DNA of 64,000 nt from Sphingobium sp. B2D3C (GTDB lineage: Bacteria > Pseudomonadota > Alphaproteobacteria > Sphingomonadales > Sphingomonadaceae), in the NCBI RefSeq assembly GCF_025961835.1, contig NZ_JAOQOK010000001.1:2728001-2792000 (forward strand), written 5' to 3'. The stretch's first letter is position 1; every line of letters starts with the position of its first letter. The notes under the pieces were generated by a model. It was not told the origin of the DNA, made no database searches, and worked only from the letters and a program-made list of their open reading frames with translations. Made by a program: the position numbers and the translations under genes. Positions 8,222 to 17,286 of this stretch are shown here, in pieces.

Positions 8222-10324
8222 TCACTGATAGTTGACGCGCAGACGCAGGCCGATCGTGCGCGGCGTCACCCGGATGCTGGAGGTGTTGAGCGTGAGCACA
8301 GCACCATCATAATCGCCGAGATTCTCGCCGAACAGCGTTAGATCATAGGCCTTGTACCGCAGGCCGATATTGGCGCTGTATACGCTATAGGCCTTCACAT
8401 ACTCGCCATTGGTCTGCAGGCGGTTGCCGTTGTAGGTCCATGCGACGTTGAACAGACCGTTAAGGTCACCGCCAAGCGATGTCTCATAGGTCGCATCCAC
8501 GCGGGCATTTTCCTCGAGCGTGTTGACCAGCCGCGTGCCGGGACGCAGGTACGGCAGGCGCGCCTGCACGGCGGGATCGACCGTGTCATACTTGCCCTGG
8601 TTGATGTTCGCGACTGCGCTCAGCGTCAGCCCGTCCACAGGCGTCCGCCAGCGCATCTCGATATCGACGCCCTTGCTGGTGCCGTCACCGAAGTTCGAGA
8701 AACCAGAGACGTTCGCGTCCAGCGTCGGCGTCGGCGTCAGCATGTCCTCGAGCTTGTTGACGTAGAAGTTCAACCCGACGTTGAGCGTGCGATCGGGCGA
8801 GCGCCACTTGATGCCGGCCTCATAGTTGGTCGAGCTTTCGGGACGGGTCTGGGTGCCGGCAGGGATGCCGACGTCCGCAAGCAGGTCCGCCTGGATCTGC
8901 GACTGCACGATGCCCGGACGGAAGCCGGTCGCCGCCGTGGCGAACACCGTCAGATCATCATTGGGCACATAGGAGAGATTGACGCGCCAGGTCGTCACGT
9001 TCTTCTTGTTCGTGTTCGTCGTGTTGGCGTCTTCGAACGTGCGCTTGTCATGATAATAGCGCAGGCCAACCCGGGGACGCAGCTTGCCGTCGAACAGGTC
9101 GTAACCCAGTTCGCCATACACCGCCCAGTTCTTGGTGATGGTGTTGTTGTCGGCATTGGTGTCGATGCCCGCAACGGGAATGCGCAGATAGTTTTCCTGC
9201 GGGCCGCTGCCGTCCTGATAGGCGCCGCCGAGCAGCCAGTGGAACGGGCCGTCGGTCGTGGAGTTGATCCGCACTTCCTGGCTGAACATGTCCGGGAAGA
9301 ACTGGCTCGAGAAGGCACCCGCCGGCGCGATCGGCACGTAAATGCCGAAATTGCCCTTGAGATAAGTGGTGGCGCTGGAGATCGAGAAGGTATCGAAGTC
9401 CAGGCCGGCCGACAGGCTGTAAAGCTTGAAGTCGCCATTGCCGAAGCTCGGCTGCGCCGCCGTGTTCGCGTAATAAGGCGGCTGGGTCGAGGCGAGACCG
9501 CCCAGAAACTGCTGGCGCGGACGGAAATGCCAGTACTGCGCGCGGATATTGAGGTTGTCGACCGGACGGAACAGCGCGACCACGCGAATGTCGTCGTCGC
9601 GCACCTCGTTCACGCCCTTGCGATCCGGCGTGCCGTCGAACGCACCATAATATTCGTCCGCCCAGCCCGGATTATAGGAGTGGCCACCGCTGACGCGGAC
9701 AGCAAGCACGTCCTTGATGATCGGCACGGAGACGACGCCCGCGACGCCATAGTTCAGGCCGCTGGCCCCGCGCGTCTGCGAGGCCTGCGCCTCGGCAGCG
9801 AACTTGATCTCGGTCAGGTCAGGATCGCGGGTGTGGAAGATGAACACACCGCCGGCCGAACCCTGGCCATAGAGCGTGCCCTGCGGACCGCGCAGAACCT
9901 CGACGCGGTCGAGGTCGAGGAAGCGGATCGGCGGCGCAATGCCGAAGTTGGTGACAACGAACGGCACGTCGTCGACATAATAGCCGATAGCCGAGTCGCC
10001 ATTGGCAGCGCCGGCGCCGGCGCCGCGGATGCTGAACGAGCGCGAGGCGACCGACTGGCGCTGGCTCTCGGAAATACCCGGAATCGCCGTGGCGAGGTCC
10101 GCGATATTGTTGATGTTGCGTTCCTTGAGGTCTTCGCCGCTGAACGCCTGGATGGCGAGCGGCACTTCCTGCAGCGCCTGTACACCGGACTTCTGAGCGG
10201 TGACGATGATTTCGTCAGGCGCGGTATCAACACTGTTTGTGGTGGTCTGCTGTGCGCGAACTGGCGCTGCACCCATGACAGCCATCAGTGCCAAAACCGC
10301 AACACCGGCGTGAAGCCGCTTCAT
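8222..10324 (-). CDS. TonB-dependent outer-membrane receptor
   Basis: A 700-residue outer-membrane active transporter. It has a signal peptide (MKRLHAGVAVLALMAVMGAAPVRAQ), then a TonB box-like segment (DEIIVTAQK), the plug domain (about residues 50-170, with VEVLRGPQGTLYGQGSAGG) and a beta-barrel ending TIGLRLRVNYQ, with the terminal aromatic motif expected for barrel insertion. Of two adjacent ATGs, the one at 10324 is chosen for its seven-base spacing to AGGAG. It stands alone, so the substrate cannot be inferred. A perfect 12-base palindrome sits 30 bases upstream of the start and is a likely operator. Confidence 0.92.
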   Translation of the reverse strand: MKRLHAGVAVLALMAVMGAAPVRAQQTTTNSVDTAPDEIIVTAQKSGVQALQEVPLAIQAFSGEDLKERNINNIADLATAIPGISESQRQSVASRSFSIRGAGAGAANGDSAIGYYVDDVPFVVTNFGIAPPIRFLDLDRVEVLRGPQGTLYGQGSAGGVFIFHTRDPDLTEIKFAAEAQASQTRGASGLNYGVAGVVSVPIIKDVLAVRVSGGHSYNPGWADEYYGAFDGTPDRKGVNEVRDDDIRVVALFRPVDNLNIRAQYWHFRPRQQFLGGLASTQPPYYANTAAQPSFGNGDFKLYSLSAGLDFDTFSISSATTYLKGNFGIYVPIAPAGAFSSQFFPDMFSQEVRINSTTDGPFHWLLGGAYQDGSGPQENYLRIPVAGIDTNADNNTITKNWAVYGELGYDLFDGKLRPRVGLRYYHDKRTFEDANTTNTNKKNVTTWRVNLSYVPNDDLTVFATAATGFRPGIVQSQIQADLLADVGIPAGTQTRPESSTNYEAGIKWRSPDRTLNVGLNFYVNKLEDMLTPTPTLDANVSGFSNFGDGTSKGVDIEMRWRTPVDGLTLSAVANINQGKYDTVDPAVQARLPYLRPGTRLVNTLEENARVDATYETSLGGDLNGLFNVAWTYNGNRLQTNGEYVKAYSVYSANIGLRYKAYDLTLFGENLGDYDGAVLTLNTSSIRVTPRTIGLRLRVNYQ

Positions 10325-10353
10325 CATCCATCTCCTGCAAAAAACAAAATCGA

Positions 10354-10365
10354 GCAATCGATTGC
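10354..10365. promoter_or_regulatory. Putative LacI/GalR-type operator of the TonB receptor
   Basis: GCAATCGATTGC is a perfect palindrome that fits the LacI/GalR family pattern GNAANCGNTTNC. It lies in the leader of the receptor gene, where a bound repressor would block transcription. A partial second copy (AATCGATT) is at 10499-10506. No LacI-family gene is present in the window. Confidence 0.45.
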
Positions 10366-10732
10366 ATAGAGAAATGCAGGACAATGTCCAACGCACGATG
10401 CGCGCGCAGACCAGTTTATGGTGAAGTGTTACCGAAATGCTACGGTCATCGGCGACGCGGGGCGTCCCGATTTACGTCTATCAACCGGCTTTCAATACAA
10501 TCGATTACCGGCAGCACGTCAACCCCTTTGGTGCACTCGGCGCTTGAAACCCCTGCGCAGCCCCCGTGCGCGGACAGGAAGAGAGCGCGCCTTATCGATG
10601 CCCCCCACGCCACGCTCGCCCTGGGCAAAGCCGTGCCTTGCAGGATCGCCGCCCCAGCTCCTATAGCAGCGCCACATTTGCGCCGGTCCGACCACGCCCG
10701 GCGCGCTCGCTCCCTGGATTAAGACGCTTGCT
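10366..10732. other. Intergenic region between the TonB receptor and prfC
   Basis: Divergent promoter region of about 370 bases. Apart from the operator-like palindromes described separately, no gene, RNA or terminator could be supported here. Confidence 0.5.
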
Positions 10733-12313
10733 ATGACGATCCCTTCCCGCCGCACGTTCGCGATCATCTCCCACCCGGACGCGGGCAAGACGACCCTCAC
10801 CGAAAAGCTGCTGCTCGCCGGCGGCGCCATTCACCTCGCCGGCGAAGTGAAGGCGCGCGGGGCCAATCGTCGCGCGCGCTCGGACTGGATGAAGATCGAG
10901 CAGCAGCGCGGCATCTCGGTGACCAGCTCAGTCATGACCTTCGAGCGCACCCAGGCCGATGGCAGCGTGATCACTTTCAACCTGCTCGACACGCCGGGAC
11001 ACGAGGACTTCTCGGAAGACACCTACCGCACCCTGACCGCCGTCGACAGCGCCGTGATGGTCATCGACGCTGCCAAGGGCATCGAGCCGCAGACGCGCAA
11101 GCTCTTCGAGGTCTGCCGCCTCCGCAACGTGCCGATCATCACCTTCGTCAACAAGGTGGACCGCGAAGGGCGCGACACCTTCTCCCTGCTGGACGAAGTA
11201 GCCGACGCGCTGGCGCTGGATGTCTGCCCGATGAGCTGGCCGGTTGGCATGGGCGGCGAGTTTGAAGGCATCTACGATTTTGCCACCAATCGGCTCTATC
11301 AGCCGGTCGGCCCGAGCAAAGAGTTCGACGGCAGCTTCACCCAGCTCACGGGGCTGGATGACGAGAAGCTCGCCACCGTCCTCTCCGCCGCAGGTCTCGC
11401 GCGCCTGCGGGAAGAGGCCGAACTGGCGCAGGCCGGCTATGCCGCGTTCGATCTGGCCGCCTATCGCCATGGCGACTTGACGCCGGTTTATTTCGGGTCC
11501 GCCCTCAAGCGCTTTGGCGTGGGCGAACTGATCGACGCGCTCGCCACCCACGCCCCGCCACCGCGCACCCAGCCGGCCGAGCCGACGCCGGTCGAGCCGG
11601 AGCGCGGCGACGTCACCGGCTTCATCTTCAAGGTGCAGGCCAATATGGACCCGCAGCACCGCGACCGCATCGCCTTCATGCGCCTGTGCTCGGGCAGGTT
11701 CCGCCGCGGCATGAAGCTGACGCCCTCGGGCAGCGGCAAGCCGATCGCCGTCCACTCGCCGATCCTGTTCTTCGCGCAGGACCGCGAGATCGCCGACGAG
11801 GCTTTCCCGGGTGACATCATCGGCATCCCCAACCACGGAACGCTTCGCGTGGGCGATACGCTGAGCGAGAAGGCCGATGTGCGCTTCACCGGCCTGCCCA
11901 ATTTCGCGCCGGAAATCCTGCGCCGCATCGCGCTCAAGGATCCGACCAAGACAAAGCAATTGCGAAAGGCGCTGGACGATCTCTCCGAAGAGGGCGTGAT
12001 CCAGGTTTTCTATCCCGAGATCGGGAGCCAGTGGATCATCGGCGTCGTCGGCCAGCTGCAGCTCGATGTGCTGATCAGCCGGCTGGAGGCGGAATATAAG
12101 GTCGGCGCAGTGCTGGAACCGGCGCCGTTCGACACGGCCCGCTGGCTCACCGGCGAGGCCAAGAAGCTGGAGGACTTCGCCAGCATCAATCGGACGAGCA
12201 TGGCCAAGGACCGCGACGAGAACCCCGTCTTCCTCGCCAGATCGGCCTGGGATGTGGGCTATCAGGCCGAGCGCAACCCGGACATCAGTTTCAGCGCCAC
12301 ACGCGAGCGCTGA
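10733..12313 (+). CDS. prfC: Peptide chain release factor 3 (RF3 GTPase)
   Basis: A 526-residue translational GTPase that recycles RF1 and RF2 from the ribosome after termination. The G domain shows G1 (SHPDAGKTTLTEKLLL), the switch region ending QQRGISVTSSV, G3 (DTPGHEDFSEDTYRTL) and G4 (NKVDREGRDTF). These are followed by the beta-barrel domain II and the RF3-specific C-terminal domain (QLQLDVLISRLEAEYKVG). The length matches the family (about 525-530). It stops 32 bases before the convergent bactofilin gene. Confidence 0.96.
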   Translation: MTIPSRRTFAIISHPDAGKTTLTEKLLLAGGAIHLAGEVKARGANRRARSDWMKIEQQRGISVTSSVMTFERTQADGSVITFNLLDTPGHEDFSEDTYRTLTAVDSAVMVIDAAKGIEPQTRKLFEVCRLRNVPIITFVNKVDREGRDTFSLLDEVADALALDVCPMSWPVGMGGEFEGIYDFATNRLYQPVGPSKEFDGSFTQLTGLDDEKLATVLSAAGLARLREEAELAQAGYAAFDLAAYRHGDLTPVYFGSALKRFGVGELIDALATHAPPPRTQPAEPTPVEPERGDVTGFIFKVQANMDPQHRDRIAFMRLCSGRFRRGMKLTPSGSGKPIAVHSPILFFAQDREIADEAFPGDIIGIPNHGTLRVGDTLSEKADVRFTGLPNFAPEILRRIALKDPTKTKQLRKALDDLSEEGVIQVFYPEIGSQWIIGVVGQLQLDVLISRLEAEYKVGAVLEPAPFDTARWLTGEAKKLEDFASINRTSMAKDRDENPVFLARSAWDVGYQAERNPDISFSATRER

Positions 12314-12345
12314 TCGGAGGGGTTAGCCCGGGCCTCCCGGCTCAC

Positions 12346-12759
12346 TTACCCGACATCGCTCTTGATCAGCTTGAGTTCGGTCGGCTGGCCGCTGTGCGTC
12401 ATGCGCCCGTCGATCTGGCCGCCGGTGGCAATGGTGATGCGCTCATAGCTCACATCACCGGTGATCCGGGCAGTCGCCTCCACCACCAGCTCCTCTGCCG
12501 TGATCGATCCCTCGATCAGGCCGCCGATCCGGGCGCTCTTGGCCTTCACATGGCCGGCGATGCGACTTTCGGCGCCCTGCACCAGAGCCGCGCAGGCAAT
12601 GTCGCCCTCGATGGTGCCATCGATGTGCAGATCCACGCTGGCTTCCAGATTGCCCGTGATCCTGACATCGCTGCCGAGGATCGAGAACGGCGTGTGCTTA
12701 GCCCCGGTTGCCACTGTCGGCGACGCGCCGCTTGGCCGTTTGCTGGACTTCGAGAACAT
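12346..12759 (-). CDS. Bactofilin (polymer-forming cytoskeletal protein)
   Basis: A 137-residue bactofilin. The core (residues about 25-115) consists of short repeating strands of the type ITGNLEASVDLHIDGTIEGD and RIAGHVKAKSARIGGLIEGS, the right-handed beta-helix that polymerises without nucleotide. The start at 12759 lies inside the upstream peptidase gene and is supported by GGAGG nine bases before it, giving a 62-base overlap. Bactofilins commonly partner M23 peptidases in local cell-wall remodelling and cell shape, and the overlap here implies translational coupling of the two. Confidence 0.88.
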   Translation of the reverse strand: MFSKSSKRPSGASPTVATGAKHTPFSILGSDVRITGNLEASVDLHIDGTIEGDIACAALVQGAESRIAGHVKAKSARIGGLIEGSITAEELVVEATARITGDVSYERITIATGGQIDGRMTHSGQPTELKLIKSDVG

Positions 12760-13855
12760 CCCTGCGTGCCTCCAGAAAGGGACGCGGATTGACGGCCGCG
12801 CCATGGACATGGACTTCGAAATGCAAATGCGTGCCGGTCGAACGGCCCGTGGATCCCATGCGCGCGATCTGGGTGCCGCGTGCCACCTTCTGGCCCGGCT
12901 TGGCATTGAAGCCGGAGAGGTGCGCATAGAGCGTCGAGAGGCCCTTGCCATGGTCGACTTCCACGACATTGCCATAGCCATGCTTGGTGCCGACGAAGGT
13001 CACCGTGCCGGGCGCGGCGGCGAGGATGGGCTGACCCATGCGTCCCCGGAAATCGATGCCGCCATGGAACGCGAGGCTGCCGTTGAAGGGGTCACGCCGA
13101 TAGCCATAAGAACTGGTGGTCATCGGCGCGGCCGTCGGCTTGCCGGAAGGGATCGCCGCCAGCGCAGCTTCCATGGTGTTGAGACGGGTCAGCAGCAGGG
13201 CGATATCCCGCAGCTCCGGCTGGTCGGCGACAATCGAGGCGACGGGAATGAAGGGACCGCCCTGCCCCCGCTCGCGCACCGCCATGCGGGCCGGATCGAG
13301 GCCGAAACTGCGGATCGCCTTTTCGACCGCCGCAAGGCGATGTTCGACCGCGCCAGCCAGGCGCGTCTCGAGCACTTCCTGATGACGCCGCAGCGCCTCC
13401 AATCGCGAGGCTTCGGGCGAGGCCGCGCTCAGCGGCTTGCTGACCTCCGGACCGTCAGCGGGCGCACCTGCGCCGCCCTCTTCGATCCCCGTGCCGAGGC
13501 TGGAGCGCAGCAGTTCATCGAGGGCCTTCTGCCGCTGCTCGATATCCTGAGCGATATCGTTCACCGACTCGCGATAGGCCTTCACCTTGGCCTGCTGGGA
13601 GAGAACCTCGGCCCGATCCCGCGCGACATGGCCGCGCTCAAGGAGCAGGCTGGCCTGATTCCACAGGATCGCGAATGTGCCGACGGCCCAGAGCAAAGCC
13701 AGCACTGCCAGCGCGCTGGCAGCGACGATCTGGAAGCGCGTGGAGATACGGATGAAGCGCACGCGTCCGCCAGTGCGGAGAAAAATCTCCCGCTCGGGCG
13801 CGAGAGACAGCAGACGTGCGATCACACCCCCGGAATTGGTTTTGTCAGCGGACAA
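12698..13855 (-). CDS. M23 family metallopeptidase (LytM-type murein endopeptidase)
   Basis: A 385-residue membrane-anchored peptidoglycan hydrolase or regulator. After a basic cytoplasmic start there is one membrane segment (about residues 43-64, IVAASALAVLALLWAVGTFA), then a long helical, probably coiled-coil region (about 70-210), then the LytM domain. The zinc ligands are present: HGGIDF (H and D) and the H-x-H pair in HLHFEV. It should cut or bind peptide crosslinks in the periplasm. It precedes and overlaps the bactofilin gene, the classic shape-determining pair. Confidence 0.9.
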   Translation of the reverse strand: MSADKTNSGGVIARLLSLAPEREIFLRTGGRVRFIRISTRFQIVAASALAVLALLWAVGTFAILWNQASLLLERGHVARDRAEVLSQQAKVKAYRESVNDIAQDIEQRQKALDELLRSSLGTGIEEGGAGAPADGPEVSKPLSAASPEASRLEALRRHQEVLETRLAGAVEHRLAAVEKAIRSFGLDPARMAVRERGQGGPFIPVASIVADQPELRDIALLLTRLNTMEAALAAIPSGKPTAAPMTTSSYGYRRDPFNGSLAFHGGIDFRGRMGQPILAAAPGTVTFVGTKHGYGNVVEVDHGKGLSTLYAHLSGFNAKPGQKVARGTQIARMGSTGRSTGTHLHFEVHVHGAAVNPRPFLEARRDVLEVQQTAKRRVADSGNRG

Positions 13856-14146
13856 GGATTGCTCTGTTCTATATCGTTTGAAGTGCCACGGCGGCTACCA
13901 GAGCGCCCCTCCGCAAGCGAATCGCGGCGCCAAGCCCTGCGATGAGTCGAAAAGTGGACACGACGAGTCGATGAATGACAGTGGAACGGCGGCGCGTGTT
14001 CCGCGTTGGTTCGCGTCCGATTGCCACGAGACCGCCACCGGGCACTGCGTCGAGTCGCATCATTTTGCGATCCCCGTCACGCCTGCCTACCAGAGCTTGT
14101 TGGCGCGATAAATTGCAGCCTTTCTAGAAACAGGCGACGCCGGGCG
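13856..14146. other. Intergenic region upstream of the M23 gene
   Basis: About 290 bases between the peptidase start and the tRNA promoter. It must contain the promoter of the peptidase-bactofilin pair on the minus strand, but no convincing -35/-10 pair, gene or RNA was found. Confidence 0.4.
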
Positions 14147-14175
14147 TTGCCATGCACGAACAGCCTGTTTATAGG
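14147..14175 (+). promoter_or_regulatory. Putative promoter of tRNA-Ser(GCT)
   Basis: TTGCCA (14147-14152) and TATAGG (14170-14175) with a 17-base spacer lie about 44 bases before the tRNA, in the right orientation. Confidence 0.6.
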
Positions 14176-14218
14176 CCGCTCTCAGCCGGTACGGGACGCC
14201 ACTTCCCCCGGTGAGCGC

Positions 14219-14310
14219 GGAGACGTGGGTGAGTGGCTGAAACCAGCGGTTTGCTAAACCGTCGTAGCCTTAAGGGGCTACCGAGGGTTCGAATCCCTCC
14301 GTCTCCGCCA
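14219..14310 (+). tRNA. tRNA-Ser (anticodon GCT)
   Basis: A 92-base class II tRNA. The acceptor stem pairs GGAGACG (14219-14225) with CGTCTCC (14300-14306), and CCA is encoded (14308-14310). The anticodon GCT is at 14253-14255 in the loop TTGCTAA, a long variable arm follows (GTAGCCTTAAGGGGCTAC), and the T arm contains GGTTCGAATCC. It reads AGC/AGU codons. Confidence 0.97.
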
Positions 14311-14794
14311 GATCCTGGATCTTAGTGATCCCCGTCAATCTAGCCTGAATGCGCGAACTCCGGTTTTATCAAATTGCGCGCCCGCAGTAGTTTGTCGGAA
14401 ATCGCGTGCACTCAGCCGGTTTTGGAACTGATTTCACCTGCGGCCATAGCATAGCCGCACTCTCTAAACCTTCGCTCTTTCCTAGGCCTTCGCCTGTGGC
14501 GTGGCTTTTCACGTGAATGCCCGGGTTGGTCTGGATGGGGACCATCTGCGCGGCCTTGGCCCTTGGGCTATTCCGGTCCGCGTAGCGCCATCGCGCTCTT
14601 GGGCAGTTCTGCCTACATTGGCCGCACCGATAACCAACGATTCGTTACGACCCATGGACGCAGCACCGCTTTAGCGGCCCACGCCGGGCCAGCAGCCCCT
14701 CGGTTCCGGTCGACTGTCCCGTCTAGTCCGACCGCAACTATGCAGGCCGAAAGAGTCGAAGGCGGCGATCGGCTACGGCGTCATAAACTGCCAC
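14311..14794. other. Non-coding stretch downstream of tRNA-Ser
   Basis: Nearly 480 bases without a supportable gene. Its open frames have no ribosome-binding site and no recognisable protein. It marks the border between the core block and an accessory block. I saw no second copy of the tRNA 3' end and no integrase remnant that would prove an integrated island. Confidence 0.4.
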
Positions 14795-16171
14795 TCAAGA
14801 GCCCGATTGCCGGATCGCCCGAGCCGCGAGGAAGAAATGGAGCGCAGACCACACAGGCAGCAGAACGCTCGTCATAAGCGCATAACGAATGCCGCTTGTG
14901 GAGGCAGCGGTGCAGGCGCTTTGCACGGCGGCGACCGTTGAGACGGTTTTGCTGCCGCACAAGGCAGCATAATTTCCATCCGCAAAGAGCGCGTTGGCAT
15001 AGAGATCGCTGATAAAGCCGATGAGCGCGGGCCCCAAGCCGACCCCGACCAAGGTGGTGACAAAGAAGAAGACAAACGCCGCCGTCGCGCGCATTCTCGG
15101 CCCCACCATATTCTGGAAGGCGACAAGCGTCGGCACATTGTGAAAGAAGGCCAGAACGGCGCCGCTGATGAGCAAGACCAGCGCCAGCATGGGATGCGCC
15201 ACGCTGTAGCCTGCCAGGGTAAACGGCGCGCCGATCAGCACCCCGAGCGCGGGGAGAAGCGCATACCATTGGGCGCCCCATCTCGAAATCAGGTCCACAC
15301 CAAATCCGGCGATGGCGAGGCCCAGCGTCGCCGCGATGCCGCTCTGGACGGCATAGAACACGCCAACCTGGCTCAGGCTCAAATCATGCACACGCATGAA
15401 GAAGGGCGCATAAAAGGCACCGGAGCCATACATGCCGAGCGTGACAAGGGCCAACCCGATCAGCATGTGGCGAAACTCGGGCCGGGCGGCCATCATCTTG
15501 AGCACCGCCCGCAGCGGAGGTGGCTCGCTCTTTGCCTCTGCAAGATCCGGATCGGACAGGCCGCGCGGCGGCTCGCGCAGTGTCAGTCGGAAGAGAAGCG
15601 CCACGACGAGCCCGGGCGCTGCGATGCAGATGATCGCCGCGCGCCAGCCATAGGTCGATCCTATCCAACCCGCCGTGAGCGCACCGATCACGGAACCGAC
15701 CGGGTTGCCGAGCTTCATGACGGTCATCACGGCCCCTCGCCGCTCCTTGGGGAAGTGATCCGCAAGGAGCGAAACCGCGGGCGCCTGCACGCCAGCCTCG
15801 CCGATGCCGACCCCCACGCGCAGCAAAAAAAGTTGCCAGAAATTTGCAGCCATGCCGCAAGCCACCGTCGCGGCCGAAAACAGGGCGACCGATATGGAGA
15901 TGATATTGATCCGGCTGCGGCGCTCGGCCAGTCGCGCGATCGGCAATCCCATTGTGCTGTAGAGAATGGCGAAGCTGAGGCCGCTCAGGATGCCGAGCTG
16001 GAAATCGGAGAGCCCCAGGTCATCCTTGATTGCCTGGCCCAGCGTGGCAACGATGACCCGGTCGATGAAGCCGAACGCGCCGACCGCCATGGTGAGGGCG
16101 AGTAGCCACGCGCGATAACCAGGCCCGAACTGTGGCTTGCCTGCAGGCTTTGGAAGGCCTTCAGCCTGCAT
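14795..16171 (-). CDS. MFS transporter (spinster-like)
   Basis: A 458-residue inner-membrane carrier with about 12 hydrophobic segments. The first reads AWLLALTMAVGAFGFIDRV, and the loop between helices 2 and 3 carries the MFS signature in the form MGLPIARLAERRSR. The long central loop lies near residues 205-225. Its close relatives transport organic anions or hydrophobic acids, but the substrate is not deducible. It forms the edge of a module with SnoaL-like proteins, a TonB receptor and an Old Yellow Enzyme, so it may import the compound those enzymes process. Confidence 0.88.
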   Translation of the reverse strand: MQAEGLPKPAGKPQFGPGYRAWLLALTMAVGAFGFIDRVIVATLGQAIKDDLGLSDFQLGILSGLSFAILYSTMGLPIARLAERRSRINIISISVALFSAATVACGMAANFWQLFLLRVGVGIGEAGVQAPAVSLLADHFPKERRGAVMTVMKLGNPVGSVIGALTAGWIGSTYGWRAAIICIAAPGLVVALLFRLTLREPPRGLSDPDLAEAKSEPPPLRAVLKMMAARPEFRHMLIGLALVTLGMYGSGAFYAPFFMRVHDLSLSQVGVFYAVQSGIAATLGLAIAGFGVDLISRWGAQWYALLPALGVLIGAPFTLAGYSVAHPMLALVLLISGAVLAFFHNVPTLVAFQNMVGPRMRATAAFVFFFVTTLVGVGLGPALIGFISDLYANALFADGNYAALCGSKTVSTVAAVQSACTAASTSGIRYALMTSVLLPVWSALHFFLAARAIRQSGS

Positions 16172-16339
16172 GATATCACCCTCTCGATCTGGCGTGGTCG
16201 ACGGATCGGACGTCGCCTTGATCCCCCTCGCGCGCGCTTATGCTTTCCAACAGCCGATGCTTTGCGGCTGCCTCGATCATGGCCGCGGACGGATGCCGCG
16301 TGCAAGATGTGCTCTCAGCAGCAGGACAGTTCCAGACGG

Positions 16340-16888
16340 TTATGCTGAACCGGATGAATCCCGCCGCATGAGCGGGCGGCGATAGGAAATATCGTCCCTG
16401 TCCCACCGCCCATTGCCCGGCGGGCTCGCGAGTTCGCGACGAGGGCCTGTCGGAACGGTCACGCCCATTTCCGGCAGGAATTCCCGCAGGGCAATCCGCC
16501 ACTCACCATTGCGGCGCTCGAACTGGTCTATGTATCGGCCGCTGCCGATGTTCTGCAGGTCCTGTTTCTGGCGCAGCATGTAGATGACATAGCTGCTGAC
16601 ATGCGCCCGATCCCCGTCGAGATCGATGTTCACATTGGTGATGTGATGTTGATGGCAGACATAGCGCTCTTCGTGCCGCTGGTTGCCCCAGTCGACGAAC
16701 GCGTCCGTCGGCCCCGAAAAATCGTCGAGATAGTTGATCTCCGCGTCCGGCCAGAAAGCACTGGCGATGACCGCATCGTCATGACGGTCGAGGCCGCGAG
16801 TATAGCGGCGGAGGACTTCGCGAATGTCTTCCATGTCGAGCAAGCGCTCGAGGCGCGTCTGAAGATCGGGGGAATCGATATTGGCCAT
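16340..16888 (-). CDS. SnoaL/NTF2-like protein, copy 1
   Basis: A 182-residue cytoplasmic protein of the nuclear transport factor 2 fold (SnoaL-like), a cone-shaped pocket used by isomerases, dehydratases and ring-hydroxylating dioxygenase small subunits. Diagnostic parts are the N-terminal helix (EDIREVLRRYTRGLDRHD), the HHITNVNIDLDGDRA strand and the YIDQFERRNGEWRI hairpin. The start at 16888 is chosen for the AGAGGA upstream. It is a clear paralogue of the product of the divergent gene at 17541: both have QHH(I/V)TN, a D(A/V)-type helix, FERR.GEW(R/K)I and end with DISY(R/Q)R. Likely catalytic on an aromatic or polycyclic substrate; the reaction is unknown. Confidence 0.8.
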   Translation of the reverse strand: MANIDSPDLQTRLERLLDMEDIREVLRRYTRGLDRHDDAVIASAFWPDAEINYLDDFSGPTDAFVDWGNQRHEERYVCHQHHITNVNIDLDGDRAHVSSYVIYMLRQKQDLQNIGSGRYIDQFERRNGEWRIALREFLPEMGVTVPTGPRRELASPPGNGRWDRDDISYRRPLMRRDSSGSA

Positions 16889-16980
16889 CACGGCATCCTC
16901 TCTTGTCACATCGGCACCAGCGCTCGTCGTGTTGCGAGCTTCCTGAAAGGCAGCCAAGCCAAGGCTACCGTCTGAAATTT

Positions 16981-17001
16981 AGTTATCACGTTAATTCAAT
17001 G
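16981..17001. promoter_or_regulatory. Operator-like sequence, copy A
   Basis: AGTTATCACGTTAATTCA followed by ATG-like bases, matching copy B at 18 of 21 positions. It contains GTTA-N6-TAAT, an imperfect dyad. It lies about 95 bases upstream of SnoaL-like copy 1. The regulator may be the MarR protein encoded at 21997-22440, but that is inference. Confidence 0.45.
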
Positions 17002-17265
17002 TGTCGCTGAGACCCTCAGGTGTCAAGCGGATATCGCGCGTGGCAGTGCGGAAGCCTGGGCCCGCCTCGCATGGGCAGACAGGCTTCGATCAACAGAATG
17101 AGATTCTGATGATTATAAACAGATATATCAATATTTTAACTAGACATCTCGCAATTGTCCGGGCGCGATGACATCTCGACGGTCAGAGCTTTGGGGACGC
17201 TAAGATCACATCGGCCGGCGATCCTGCCTCCTCGACCATGGCGATCAATCATGTTGCCGGCTAGC

Positions 17266-17286
17266 AGTTATCATGTTAACTCGATG
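17266..17286. promoter_or_regulatory. Operator-like sequence, copy B
   Basis: AGTTATCATGTTAACTCG plus three bases, containing the perfect dyad GTTA-N6-TAAC. It matches copy A at 18 of 21 positions. It lies about 255 bases upstream of SnoaL-like copy 2 on the other strand. Confidence 0.45.

Noticed and set aside
9050..10369. 439-codon plus-strand frame opposite the first TonB receptor
   Set aside because: Antisense shadow; the real gene has a signal peptide, plug and barrel on the other strand.
14311..14794. Integrase remnant or attachment-site duplication after tRNA-Ser
   Set aside because: No tyrosine-recombinase motif in any frame and no repeat of the tRNA 3' end found in the window.
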